Assembly: GCA_035578905.1 (NCBI GenBank) | Contig: JAQJVL010002692.1 | Location: 1 to 64,000 of the forward strand | Source: Stictocephala bisonia | Taxonomy: Eukaryota > Arthropoda > Insecta > Hemiptera > Membracidae | Length of the DNA stretch: 64,000 nt | Reading direction: 5' to 3' | Shown here: positions 22,021 to 35,785 of the stretch, piece after piece | Position numbering within the stretch: position 1 is the stretch's first letter | Layout of the letters: each line of letters starts with the position of its first letter | Program-made: the position numbers and the translations under genes | The notes under the pieces: generated by a model | What the model was told of the DNA's origin: nothing | The model's input: only the letters and a program-made list of their open reading frames with translations | The model's database searches: none

Positions 22021-24200
22021 AAAAACATTAGTACTGGAAACTATAGGTGTAAGAGGATCTGTGAACTGGCTAAGGAAAAACCTGGGTTAAACTAGGGGCT
22101 TTTTGAATTTTTCCGCCCTTTTCCTGGGGTCCCAGGGGGAGATGGTTGCGCTAACCCCGTCCCAAATTCCCGGTTCAGGGTCATCCACCTCCATCCTTCG
22201 GGCCAAGCCCTGTTCAGGTTTTTTCCATTTTGGGTTTTCCCATTTTTCCCTGTTTCCCCCGGGGATTTTTTTTGGCCCTTTTTTTTTTCCACTACCACTT
22301 TTTCCCCTTATAGTTTAAAAATGTAAAACCTTGTCGATTATGTAGCTTTTTCTATCGGGCCGGCTTTCCCCTCTACAAATAAAACATTTGAAAACTTCTG
22401 ACTGATTTTTTGTAACCCCTTTTTTTTGGGTTTTTTTACATTTCTTTTTTTCACACCCGACCATTTACTAGATCATATCGGGCGGTGGGTCAACTAGACA
22501 ACCCTTGTATGTGAATTTTTTTGTACTGTAATTTTTAAAAAACCCTCTAGAGCTTCATTGGCTTAAATTCTACTACATCTTTTACTACCACATACCAAAA
22601 TTAGTAAAATCTTTGTCCCAAGATTTTCAGCTTCGAAATTACCACAAAATACATTATAAAATGTTTTTTGTGCGCCCCCGGCCTAAAAAAACCCAAACGG
22701 CGTTTTTTTATTTTTTTTTTTTTAAATTAAAGGGTTTGGAACGCAAAAACACGCTAAAGGTTTTTCACCCATATGAAAATTTTTTATGATAATTTTTTTA
22801 AGGGCCAAACTGTATCATTTTCACTTTTTTCTCCTTCCTTTCCTCTCATCACTTTAGGGCCTAAAGGTGCAAAACAAATTTTTTTTTTGCTATTTGGGGA
22901 GGCCTGCTTCAGATGAGGACTCTTGGGCCCTTTATAGTTCTTTTTTTAAATTTTAAAGTGATTTGCTGAGCCCAAAGGGGGTTGGGGAACAAACCCTTTT
23001 GGTAATTGCAGAGGAGGAAAGTTTGTAAGAATGTTATCAGGAAAATATTTAAGTTGTAAAATTTCTGCTCCATTAAGTTAAGTTTTTCCCTTTGTAATAA
23101 TTTTGAAGCTTCTTTGGGTTTTTAAATTTCAAGTTTTTTTTCTTGCAGTTCTTTGAGAATGTTTGGGGGTTTGGGAAAATAAAGGGGTTTTTTTTGCGGG
23201 GGTATTATGAGCTAAAACATTTTAACCCCTTTTTTTCTAGATCCCCAAATTTTTTTTTTTAAAGTTGTTCTTTTTTCAATTTTAAAACACTTTTCTTTTT
23301 CTAAAAAAGAAGAGTTTTTTTTTCATCACACTTTTAACCTGTTTTTTTTTTTGCTCAAACCATTTTTTTTTCTAGCTGAACTTTAAAATTTCCATATGAC
23401 TTGGTGAAATTTTACGACTTGTCTGAGGGTTTTTTCCAAGGTTTTTAAATTAAGTTTAAAAACGGGTGGGATAGATTTTAAAATGGTAAAAAATTTTTTG
23501 GGGAAAAACCCGTAGCTTTTTTTCTTTGATTTTCGGGTTTTTATTTCTGTTTAAAAATTTTTTTTATTGACTGAAAAAAAACTCTTTGTTTTCCATTTTT
23601 TTTTACCTGTGAAAAACATTTCCCCTTTTTTTCTCTTCAAAAAAAATATAATTTGTTTTTTGTACACTGCCCCTTTTTTTCTTTTTTTTGTGGCCCAAAA
23701 AAAATTTAAACTTTATACCAAGAAAATTTTTTCCTTTACTTTCTTTTTTCTTTTAATAACTGCGGGCCCCAGGCCTAAAAGTCCCCTTACACAAAGAAAA
23801 AAACATAATCTCCTTTTTTAAAAACAAAATGTTTGAAAAAATTATCAGGGCCAATCAACAAACCCCTTACATTAGGGGTTACTAAGTTCACCCCCAAAGA
23901 GGTAAACCTGAGTATTTGGGATTGAAAAAACAGTGATTTTATTCTTGATTGAAAGTCAATTGCATATGCAGTCAGCTGTTGCAACAAAAAACAACAGGGG
24001 GTTTGGGTTTCAGTTTTTGTAAAGGTATCTTTAAAGGTTTTCCAAAATGATTTTTTAAATTTTAAAAATTTAAAATATCTTTTATTGCTAAAAACACTAA
24101 AAATTCCCCAAATTTTTTGTAACAATAATGTTAAGAAGACCTTGAAGATAAGAATAGGGGGTTTTGTTATAAAATGCAACATATCACAAAAAACTGCAAA
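22021..24200 (-). other. Possible 5' part (ORF1 region) of LINE-B
   Basis: This lies directly upstream of the endonuclease on the minus strand, where a LINE ORF1 would be expected. Visible hints are an acidic/proline segment (minus strand, 22290-22100), a CFIC cysteine pair in basic context near 22400, and a K/E/L-rich stretch at about 23170-23040 that could be coiled coil. None is diagnostic. A 131-codon minus frame at 23787-24182 has no recognised motif. Confidence 0.3.
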
Positions 24201-27200
24201 AAATTTTTTAAATTTCTCCCCCGTTCCTGGTTAAACCCCACAAAAGATTTGTTTTGGGACTGTCTTTATTTATTAATTTTTTTATTAATTTTCTTTTGCA
24301 CACCCTAGGGTTTGGGAAAACCCCTTTAAAATATTTTAAAATGGGGCATACAAAAACAATGACTAATAACAAGCCTCTTAAATTCAAAGTAATTTAAACA
24401 AAAAAAAAACACTGCAAAAAAACCAGTTTGTAAGAAATCTTTTAAAAACAAAGAAAACTATTTTCCCAGGTCGGGTTAGCAAAAATTTTAAAGTAGACCC
24501 CTTAAATCTTTTTCAAAACAATCTAAAGTAAAATTTTTGCAACATTAGTTTTGAGAAGTACAAGTTACCCCCAAAAATGTTTGTACAATACAACCCTCTA
24601 TAGCTACTAATGGTTATCTTATCTCAGATTTAAAAAGGGTCATTCTTTTTATCAATGGCCAAATCTATTGTCCCGGAAAATTTATATTTAGTGATTTTAC
24701 AAAAAAAAATTTTTGGGTTTTTCCAGTTTTTAGTAAACTTTTTTAAATTTTATTAACTTCAAAGGGAAAATTTACCTAAATGAATTGACTATTTAAAACA
24801 AAACAGGGTTCTAAAATTTTTTTAAAAAACGGGAAACAAAAAACCAACAAAAACCCCTTGACAAAAAACCAGACAAACAAAATCAAAATTTTGAAAATAC
24901 TCATGTGGGTCTTCCCCCATTTTCCCCCAATGTTCAGGGGCCCGTGGGGATTAATTTAGCCCAAACCTCACAGCCGAATTTAACATAGTCGAGGAGCCTG
25001 ATGGCCCTTTTGTACCCGGGAGGCTTTGGGGCATATATTTTTGAAATTAATAGTTCAAGGGATTTGGGGGGTATTTTGTGAACTGGAACAAATTCTCTGA
25101 ATACACACAACCGAATCGCACTTTAAATTCACATCCAAAAAAATAACTTTTTTTTCCCCATGAATAAGACCGGAGAGAATCCAAAGAGGGAGTTTTTGGG
25201 GGAAAAAGTTTTGTCAAACCCCCCTTTTCCCAAAAAAAAGTTAGAAAAAAGGGAATAAAACCTAAAGCTCCATATGTTTATGGAGTTCGGGAAACCCAGA
25301 AACGGGAACGAAACGAGGACAATTTCATGACAGAAAAAAGGGTCTCTTATAGGCTAAAAAAAAACCTGTGTACATCTTCTCAAATACTAAAATACAACTG
25401 TACAGCCCAGAAAAAATAAAACGGCCAAAGTTAATAAATCCGTGGCCCTTTTTTTTTAATTTGTGTGACTAGTACCCCTTTTCCCCAAACCAAAGGGAAA
25501 ACTCCTCCCTTTCAATTGCTTGTCACGGAAGTTTAAATAAACAAACTTGAACATACCCAGTGGGGGTCAGTAAAAAACCCTTTTTCCGGGGAAAAATTCA
25601 AAACTCCCGGGGGAAAAAAGGGCAGCCTTTCCCTAAAACGGGTTTTAACATTTTTTCCAGAAGATACATATGGAGTTAAAATATCCCAACTTTAAGATAA
25701 AAGTTTCCAATAAATTCCAATACTAAAAAAAAAATGTAATACTATTTTTTTAAAAAATGAAGGCTACTCCAAAAAATATTTATTAAATTTCAAAAGACAT
25801 TTTTTCCCGGGAGTGGATTGTTGGGAAAACGCCATTTTTTAAATTAAAAGGGAAGGGGGAAAAAAAACTGCCTAAAGGACTTAAACAAAAAGAAGTCCTA
25901 AGAACAAACCTTTCCCCCTTAAAATTTACAAAAAAACCCCCTTCCCAATCAACATTTTTTTTGGATTTAAATACTTCATTTTTCCCTTTTAAATTAGAAG
26001 GGAAATAATGCAAATATTTATTTTTTTTCCCTCACCCCAACAAAAGTATTTTTAGGAAGGGTTTTTAAAAAGTTTAAAAGTACATAAGTCTTTTTTTTTG
26101 GGAAAAACGACCCGAATACCTTTGGCCCTAAAGTTTTAAAAACCCTAACCCCCCAGTTTATTTTTTGAAATTTGTAAATGATGGAGAAACAGATGAGGAA
26201 GAAAAAGGGTTTTTTGGCCCATTTGCCACATTACGTGAAAATGACAAATCACGACTTTTTCGATTTGGAAAAAACCCAAACCTTTTTCAAGTGTTAAAAC
26301 CCAAAATTAAATCTACACGGGAAAATTTTAAATAAAACTTCGTTTTTTAAACTTATAAACTTACCCTACTTTAAAATAATTATCTACATTTTAAAACCAA
26401 GATCAAAAAAAGGGTTTAAAACCCAATATGAATTTAAAAACTAAAAAAAAATGTTAAAAAGGTTAAATTAAAAAAAACCAATTATTTTTATTTTAAATCA
26501 ATTGTGTTTTTTAACATTTTTCGTTGAAAACTAAAACCCATGGAAAGGCGAAAAATTTTGGTTAAATTAATTTAACCCCTTTTAACTTTTTTATATTTAG
26601 TAGAAGTTCATTTTGTTGTACCCCATTCTATGTTTCTAGGTTAAAAATGAAAGATAATTTTATTATTTAAGAACGTAGTTTTTATAACATTTTGTGTAAT
26701 GTAATTTAATTTTTTTAGCAATTGAAGAAGGGGGGGTTTTTTACCAAATCAAAACGTCGTGTTTGGAAATTTTTCATTTAATGAGGGCAAATGTCCAAAA
26801 ACCCTTTTTGTCTTCCCCATCCCAGATAGTAGAGAAGCAGCCAAACCCAAAAAAAAAATAAAATTTGTAATAAATTGAAAAAAGTCCCCCTAAAATTGGG
26901 GAATTTTTCCCCCTGTTCTAAATTTCTATCATTGAATATCGAAATTTTATTTTGTTTTTTTTTAACGTAGTAATATTAGGTGTAATGTACCCAAGGGAGG
27001 GAGTTAAACAAATTTTGTTTTTTTTAAATTATGTTTCACGTGATTTTACAAGTCGATAAAAATTACTAAAACAATAAATACATTTTTTTACTGAATGTTT
27101 TTTTTAAAATATATACTTTGCTATGAAACTATATTAATATAAGTTAAAATGAAAAAAATATACGGTAAAAACCAATCTTTTTTTTCGTTAAAAAAAAAGT

Positions 27201-28764
27201 GCAAAAACGGAATTTAAACCCCAATTGTAATTAAAGATTTCTTAAACTGTTTTTTAAAATCTTTTTTTATTTTAAATATTGTTTTTACGGGTAAAAATAA
27301 ATTCCCCAGGCTACGGGATAAACGGTCGGGAAAATTTTCCCTCGTCAGAAACCCAAATTAATTAAATATGAAAAATTTATGATAAAAAAAAACTTTTTAA
27401 TTTCATATTAATAACAAATTTTTTAAGCAAAGTTCATTTTAAATGAACGTGAAATGTTTTTTGAAAATAATAAGAGGATTTGTAATCAATTTTTTTTAAA
27501 ACCTAAAAATATACTAAACAAAATTATTTTCAATTATTTTGGGAGCAATTAACCAAAAAATATCTTTATTTATTTTTGTAAAAAATATATTATTCTAATC
27601 TAATGTACAGTAGGGGGGAGTGATAATTTGACGGAAAACTTTAAATTGCCGAACCTAAAATTCAACAAAAAAAAGTTAGCAGCAAGAGAAAAGCCACTTT
27701 TGTAACAAATTAAAAGGTCGAAATTAAAATCCTTGAGTTTTTTTTTTACGACATTTTGGGATATGTTAAAGCCATATCGGGATTAAAGTCTTTTTTCTGA
27801 GATTTGTTTAACTAATAAAAAATCTTTTGGGACATCAAGTTATTTTTAGAGACACTGGAAAAAATGAACCTTCATGTCGTTTGTGGTACATTTATTTTGC
27901 AATAATAAAATTATATCCAAGCTTTTTAAAACAACATTTATGAAACCCTAAAAAAGTCGTTTATTTTTTGAAAGGTAAATGGGGTTTTAAAACCGAAATC
28001 AATCTCCATACAATTTTACATTTTTTAAAGTTTGCTGTTTAAATAAAGAAAGCTTTATTTCCAAATTTATAATAGTAAATTAGTGAGTATAACAAATTTT
28101 ATTTCCCTAATAAAGGAAGCTATTTAATTGATTGTAATGAGAAACAAAAACTATCTTCCTTTATGGCCCCGCACAATTTATACTTCAGTTGATTAAAGAA
28201 GAAAACTACCCGGCAGAAGATATCATTAACATTAAAATGTTAAAAAACAGTTTTTAATTTTTTGTGAGGGGTCCCTGGAGACGAATTTAAAAACGAAAGA
28301 AAATTTTAAGAATGAAAAATTCCCATTTTTAGTTTTTTAAACTGATTAAAAACTGTCTTTTTTTTGAAGGCAATTTCTTCACCCAAGAAGGTGGGGGGCC
28401 CCGGGGGCTGTAAAAAAGTTTTTTAAAAGGACGAACAGTTTAAATTTGAAGCAAAAAGGGTTTGGGCTTTTGTATAAGTTTTTAAATTTGTATTGCGAGA
28501 AGGGAAAAAAAAATTTTGATCACAAATTTAAACTTAAAAATAGATTTGTCCAAAAAACTAAAAATTTGAAAAAAATTTTTTTTTAAAGGGAATTTCTCTA
28601 CACAATGTTTAAGTTATAGAAAAAATTTTAGGCTATGATACTTATTCACAATTTTTAAAGGAATCTAAAAAAAACAATTTTCCCGCTTTCCAAAAAAACA
28701 TTCTATCACCATCAATTTTCTGTTTTTTCTAAAAAAACAAGCGCAAACAGTTTGTCAACCAAAC
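24201..28764. other. Damaged AT-rich sequence, no assigned gene
   Basis: No LINE or satellite motif is recognised. At 26195-26330 on the plus strand a short frame (ATLRENDKSRLFRF, then NPNLFQVL) faintly resembles the N-terminal region of PIF/Harbinger transposases, but nothing downstream confirms it. Bases 26900-28200 are very AT-rich. Confidence 0.35.
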
Positions 28765-29345
28765 TTCCCCCCAACTAGTTTGAAGCAGAGCACCCTGTGG
28801 AAAAAAACCTTCATCGCCCTTGGGTCCATAGGGGTTTAAAAACCCTGTGGAAATTCATCTTCAAAAGTCCCCCAAATTCAGAAAGGGGCAGAATAGCCCC
28901 GTGTGAAACTACAAATTTTTTTCGTTTTTTAGTCCAGTAGGGGAAAATAAAGCTTTTGGAAATTCACTTTCAAACGGGCCCCCTTTGTTCAGAAGGGGCA
29001 AATAGCCTGTGTGAAACTAAACCTTTTATCGTTCCTTTTTCCAGTAGGGGAAAAAAACGCTGTGGGGAAAATTTACCTTTATCCCCCCTTTGTTCAGAAG
29101 GAGTTTGAATAAGCCCCGGTGAAAAATACACCTTTATCGTTCCTTAGTCCAGAAGGAGTAGAAAACGCTGTGGAAAAATTTACCTTCATTTGTCATTTGT
29201 TTTAAAAGGAGCAGAATAGCCCCGTGTGAAACTACACTTTTAAAAGTCCCTTAGTTAGTAGAAACAGAAAATCCTGTTTTTTAAAAATCATCCCCTTTTT
29301 GCCCCCCCTTTAGTAGGGGCAGAACAATTTTGAATGAAACTACAA
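28765..29345. repeat. Dimeric satellite, about 105-bp unit made of two related halves
   Basis: Two half-units of about 52 bp alternate: one with 'cagaaaacgctgtgg' and one with 'agcagaatagccc' followed by 'gtgtgaaactac'. Both carry 'ccttcatcgt'-like and 'cagaaggag'-like segments. Roughly five dimers are visible despite the noise. The halves share enough sequence to have arisen from one ancestral monomer. Confidence 0.85.
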
Positions 29346-29848
29346 ATATAAAAATATGAAAATGTTTTAAGAAAAGTTGTTAATTTTCCATGTTAAGAGG
29401 CAAAAGGAGTACTGGGGAACCAAGTAATTAATTTTTCTTCCATAGACTTTTGGGTTTTACGGGGCAAGTAATCCGATGCCATGGAAGGGAGCTCTTTTTT
29501 TTCTTTTTCTGGGATCACTGGATTATTACAAAATGGGCCCGAAAATACGTTTTACTCATGATCGAATTCAATAATTGTAAATATACCCGCCCCCTAAAAA
29601 AACATAAAAAAAAACTATTAGAAATGTTTTAAAATTTTTTTTACAAAAATCTTAAAAATAATGCCGAACAAAAGATGTTCACGAAGATAAATTAAAAAAT
29701 CAAACAAAATTTTTCTTGTAACACAAAAATATGATAAAAATGAAAATTTTTATCAAATATTAGTTAAAATGGTTATTTAAAGTGAAGTTTTACAGTAATA
29801 AAAACAAAACAGTAAAATGGAATTTCCAAAATTTAATAAAGCGTCTCT
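29346..29848. other. AT-rich spacer between two arrays
   Basis: No gene is recognised. The short open frame at 29450-29632 shows no motif. Confidence 0.4.
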
Positions 29849-32670
29849 AAATGTACATACACTGACTAAAAAACTGACCGCCAAAAACTTTTGGCCGAAC
29901 CATCACTAAAAACCCAAAACCGACCCAAGAACGGACTGCAACACATGGGGGGGGGGGGGGGGAACCAAACAAATGTACTTTAAAACTGACTAAAAAAACT
30001 ACTGCAACCCTTTTCCCCGAACCAAACCAAATTAAACCCACACTGACTAAGAACTTACGCAACACAGGTCCCCGAACCATCACAAAACTCTACAAATGAC
30101 TACGAACTGAAAGCAAAAAACTTGATCCCTAACCATCACTGTACTCTAAACTGGGCTAAAAACTGACCCGCAACACTTGGTCCCCCAACCCCTCACTGGG
30201 AAATCTACACTGAAAAGGCCCAACCCCCAACACTTTTGGGCCCCAACCATCACTGAAATTTTGCACTGATTAAGGACTGGGGCCGGAAAACTTGGTCCCC
30301 CAAACCCAACTGTACCTCTACAGTGACTAAGGACTGACCGCAAAAACTTTTTTCCCGAACCATCACTGTAAATCTCAACTGACAAAAAAACAACTGCAAC
30401 AAATTTGGGGACGAAACTGACTGCAAAAAAACTTGGACCCGGGCCAAACACTGTACCTACAAATGACTAAAGAAAATGACTGCAACACAAGGTCCTGAAC
30501 CACACTGTAAATTTTACTTCCCGACTGAGAACTGACTGCAAAAACTTGGTGACTGAAACTGACTGCAAAACATGGGCCGAAACCCCACTGTAATCTACAC
30601 TGACTAAGAAAAACCCCAAACTGAACACAAAAAGGTGACTGGGGAACTGACTGCAACACATTGGGCTTGAACCATCACAAAACTCTACCCTGGGCTAAAA
30701 AAACTAACTGCAAAAAACTTGGGGACTGAGAACTGACTGCAACACATGGTCCTGAACCAAACACTGTACTATACACTGACTAAAAACTAAAAACTTGGGC
30801 AAAATTGGTGTTGAAAAAAAATGACTGCAACACATGGTCCTGAACCATCACTATACTTTACACTGAATAAGAACTAACTGCAACACTTGGGGACTGAGAA
30901 CTGACTGCAACACATGGTCCTGAAAACCCTCACTAACTATACCCCTGACTAAGAAAATTTAAATGCAACAAACCCCTTTGGGGACTGATAACTGACTGGG
31001 AACACATGGTCCGAACCATCACTAAACTTTAACCCTGCTAAGAAAAACGCAACACTTGTTGACTGAGAACTGACTGCAACACAAGGTCCCCGAACCATCA
31101 CTAAAACTCTAAAACTGGGCCCAAAACAACTGCAACCCCTTGGGACTGAGAACCCGACTGCAACACATTTTCCTGAACCATCACGTACCAAACACTGACT
31201 AAAACTAACGCAAAAACTTTTTTTACTGAGAACTGACTGCAAAAACATGGTTTCCCGAACCTCACTGGGACTAAAAACACTGACTAAGAACTAACTGCAA
31301 CAATTGGTGCCCGAGAAATGACGCAACACATGGTCCCCCGAACCATCACTGTACTATACACTGACTAAGAACTAACTGCAACACCCTTGGGGACTGATAA
31401 CTGACTGCAACACATGGCCGAAAAACCCCTCACCTATACTTTTCAAAAGACTAAAACCCAACTGCAAACACCCTTTGGGGACGAGAACTGACGGGGAACA
31501 CAGGGCCGAACCATCACTGTACTTACCGAAAAAAGAACTAAAATGCCAAAACTTTGGGGACTGAGAAATGACTGCAACACATGGGCCGAACCCTCACTAT
31601 ACTTTACACTGACTAAGAACCCAACTGCAACACCCTTGGGGGACCCGGAAATGACTGAAAAACATGGTCCTAAAACCATCACTGGGACTAAACACTGACT
31701 AAGAACTAACTGCAACACTTGGGACTGAGAACTGACTGCAACACAAGGTCCCGAACCAACACTGTACTATACCCCCTGATAAAACTTTCTGCAACCCCTT
31801 GGTCCCGAAACCCTCCCCTGTACTTTACACTGACAAAAAAACTAACTGCAACACTTGGTCCCGAACCATCACTGTACCTTTTCACTACTAAGAAAATGAC
31901 TGCAACACCTTTGGGCCCGAACCATCACTGTACTTTTCACTGACTAAGAACTTAAATTTCCAAAACATGGTCCCCGAACCATCCTTTTACTCTACACTGA
32001 CTAAGAACTGACTGCAACAAAATTTGGGGACTGAGAACTGACTGCAAGACCTGTTTCCAGGGAAAAGAACCAACACTGTTTCTCTACAGTGACTAAGGGC
32101 GACCGCAACACTTGGTCTCGAACCATCACTGTAAAATCTACACGACTAAAAACTGACTGCAAAAAATTTGGGGCCCGAAACCCCCCTGTAAATCTACACT
32201 ACTAAGAACTGACTGCAACACATGGTCCTGGAAACCCCCCCCTATACTCAAAACTGAAATAAAAAACTGACTGCAAAAAATTGGTGACTGAGAAAAGACT
32301 GCAACACATGGTACTGAACCCAAACAAATGTACCTACATGGCAAGGTAAATGACCGCAACCTTGGTCTCGAAAAAAAAAACACTGACTCTACACTGACCC
32401 AAGAACTGACTGCAAAAATTTGGTCCCGAACCATCACTTGGGAACTTTTCACTGGGCTAAAACGACCCGCAACACAAGGGCCCCGAAAACCCTCACAAAA
32501 ATCTTTCACTGAAATAAGAACTGACTGCAACCCAAATTTGGGGACTGAGAAAAAACCCCGCAACACATGGTACTGAACCATCACAAAACTCTACCCCTGA
32601 CTAAAAAACTGACTGCCCCACTTGGGACGGGGAACTGACTGCAACACAGGGCCGAACCCTCACTAATCAA
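29849..32670. repeat. Large satellite array: 53-bp unit and an 80-85-bp composite form
   Basis: The basic unit is built from 'ctgactaagaactgactgca', 'acacttggtcccgaacc' and 'atcactgtactctaca' (53 bp). In about 30700-31760 most units contain an extra 'gggactgagaactgactgca' segment, a partial internal duplication that gives an 80-85-bp repeat. The 53-bp form dominates both flanks. About 45 units in total. Copy differences are largely homopolymer errors. Confidence 0.95.
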
Positions 32671-33768
32671 TTGAAAAGTTATATCTAAAAAACTTTGTAG
32701 CCCCGAAAAAACACAAAATTTTAAATTTTTTAAAAACCAAATTTCAAGTTTAAAAAAAACAGTGAAAATCCTTTAAAAAAATAGTTTTCCTTTTTTTTTA
32801 AAAATGTACACAAACTTTGTAGCCAATTGGTTAAAGAAGGAAAATTTTTTTTAATGTTTCCCCTTTAAATGGGCAATTATCAATTTAATTATTCATTAAT
32901 TATTATTTTTCAAAACAATCTACAGCATAATAAACAAAAAAAAATTTTTACCTCATTATTAATGGCCGATCTTAATTGAAATAAAAAGGGAAATTTTTTA
33001 AAGTAAAAGAAAACAAAAACAAAAAGAGTAACCGTCGCTGGCAAAAGGGGCCCCTCCCCTCCCCCCCTTCTTTTATTTTATACAAGAAAAAAACCTCGAC
33101 GCTATTGTGGCCAGGTGCCGTCGAAATTTTTCCCTCTTCCCAAAGGGCCCCCCCCCCTCACCCCACCTCGCTAAAAGCGAAAGCTCGTCTCCTGCACACT
33201 CAATTTTTATTATTTTTCCATCCCAACCCGAAAAAACAAAAAGCTTAACGAAAGATTATGCTTTTCATTTCACAAATTTTTTTAATAAAAAAATAAAATT
33301 TTTTTTTGATTATTTTTGGAAATTTTAAAAACTTCCTCACAAGTTCAAAAATTTATGTTTTAAAAAAAAAAAAAATAAATTTCGATAGGTTTATTTGAAT
33401 AAAAAACTCAAAATCAATAGTGTTTAAAAATTTTTTTGCATATCTTGAATATTTTTAAAGCCTATTCATAGTTTTTTTAATATAAAAATTTAAAAAGGGA
33501 AAAAATCAATACTGAAGAAATCTTAATGACCGGAATGAATAAACTATAATATCAGATAGCAATGACTCCCCCTTAGATAAGGGTTTTTAGAGGGTTTTTC
33601 CCCCTTTTAAAAATAGTAATTTATGGGCAAAATTTTGGCGTAATAAATTTTGGCCATTATATCGATAATTTAAAAAAATAAGTAAACAGACTGCTCCAAC
33701 AGGGCCTTTGGGACTATCCAACCTAATAAACAGACCTCTCACAAAACCCCAAAAAAATAAGATAGATT
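32671..33768. other. Damaged sequence between two arrays
   Basis: AT-rich apart from a GC-richer stretch at 33020-33200. No gene or repeat is recognised. Confidence 0.4.
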
Positions 33769-35785
33769 TACCCAATTTTGCTTATAACACATATAACACA
33801 GACAACCTCCCCACGAACCCCCATACAAAATATAGATAGGTCACCCATTATACTTATAAACAAAAATAACTACAGACAGAACCCCCCCACGACCTCATAC
33901 AACATAGATTGATCACCCCCTTATCTTATAAAAAATAAATACAAAACAGACCCCTACGACCTCATTTCAACTAAAAGATAATCACCCCATTATCCTTATA
34001 AAAACATAATTACAGCAGACCTCCCACGACCTCATACAACAAAAGATAGGGCACCCATTATACTTATAAAAAACAAAACTACAAAACAGACCTCCCACAC
34101 CTCAAAACAACTATAGATTTGGGTCCCCATTTTGCTTAATTTAAAACATATAACAAAAGACAGACCTCCCACGACCCATACAAATATAGAAAGGCCACCC
34201 CTTATACTTTAAAAACTAACTACAGACAGACCCCCAAAGACCCCCATACAACATAATAAAGGTTTACCCCCTTTTACTTATAACACATAACTACAAAATA
34301 AAACCCCCCACAAACCCCCCCTACAACAAAAGATAGATCACCCATTCTTTCTTATTAAAACATATAACACAGAAAAGCCCCCCCACCCCCATACAACTAT
34401 AGATAGGGTCACCCATTTTTACTTATAAACAATAACTACAGACAGAAACCCCCCACGACCTCATCAACTATAGATAAAATCACCCCTTATTCTTATAAAA
34501 AACATAATTTCAGACAAACCTCCTACGACCTCTACAACAAAGATTAAAGGGCCCCCCATTTACTTTTTAACACATAACTACAGACAGACCTTTCCCCCAC
34601 CCTTTATACAAAATATAGATAGGTCACCCATTAAAGCTTATAACACAATAACTAAAAAACAAAACCTCCCCCAAAAATCATACAACTATAGATAGATCAC
34701 CCATTTTGCTTATAAACAAAAAACTAAAAGACGGATCTCCCCCGACCCTCTACAAAATAGATAAGGGCCAAAACCCCTTAAAGCTTAAAACACAATTTAA
34801 AAACAAAACAGACCCCCCCACGAAACCCCATTTCCAAATATAGATTTGTTCCCAAACCCTTTTTACTTATAAAAACATAAAAAACAGACAGACCTCCCCC
34901 CCCGACCCCCATAAAAACTATAGAAAAGGGCACCCATTAAAAATTTATAACACAAAAACTAAAAACATACCTCCCACAAAAATCATACAACTAAAAGAAA
35001 GATCACCCATTATGCTTATAAAAACATAACTACAGACAGACCTCTCACAACATCATACAACTATAAAAATAGATCACCCCATTACGGCCTTTTAACACAT
35101 AAATACAGAAAATACCTCCCACGACCTCATACAACTTAAAAGGTCCCCCCATTATAATTTAACACATAACTACAGACAAAAACCCCCACACCTCATACAA
35201 CAAAGATAGATCACCCATTATGCTTTTAACACAAAAACTACGACAGACCTCCCCCCCCCTCAAAAAAATCTGCTTATAAAAACATAAAACTACAGACGAA
35301 CCCCCCCACAACCTCATAAAATATAGATAGATCACCTAAATTTTGCTTAACACATAAATACAGACGGATCTCCCCCAACCTAAATACAACTATAGATTTT
35401 TAAACACCCATTATGCTTATAAAAACATAAATTTCAGACAGACCTCCTACGACCTCATACAAAATATAGATAAAAAATCACCCATTTTTGCTTATAACAA
35501 TAACTACAGACCAAAAACCTTTCCCCCGACCCCAAAACAACTATAGGGGTAGAAACACCCCATTATGCCCTTTTAAGACATAAAAACTAAGACAGGGCCC
35601 CCACAACCTCATACCAAATATAGATAAACCACCCAAAAAGCCCTTTTAACACAAACAAAAGAAATACCCCCCTCGACCTTTAAAAAAAAAACTTAGAAAG
35701 ATCACCCATTATGCTTTTTAAGACATATAACTAAAGACAGACCTCCCACAACCTCAAACAACTATAGATAATCACCCATTAAAGG
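33769..35785. repeat. 68-bp satellite, about 29 copies
   Basis: The unit is built from 'gacctcccacgacctcatac', 'aactatagatagatcaccca', 'ttatgcttataacacataac' and 'tacagaca', about 68 bp in all. Copies are in one orientation and run into unrelated sequence at both ends. The plus strand is strongly depleted of G. Confidence 0.95.
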
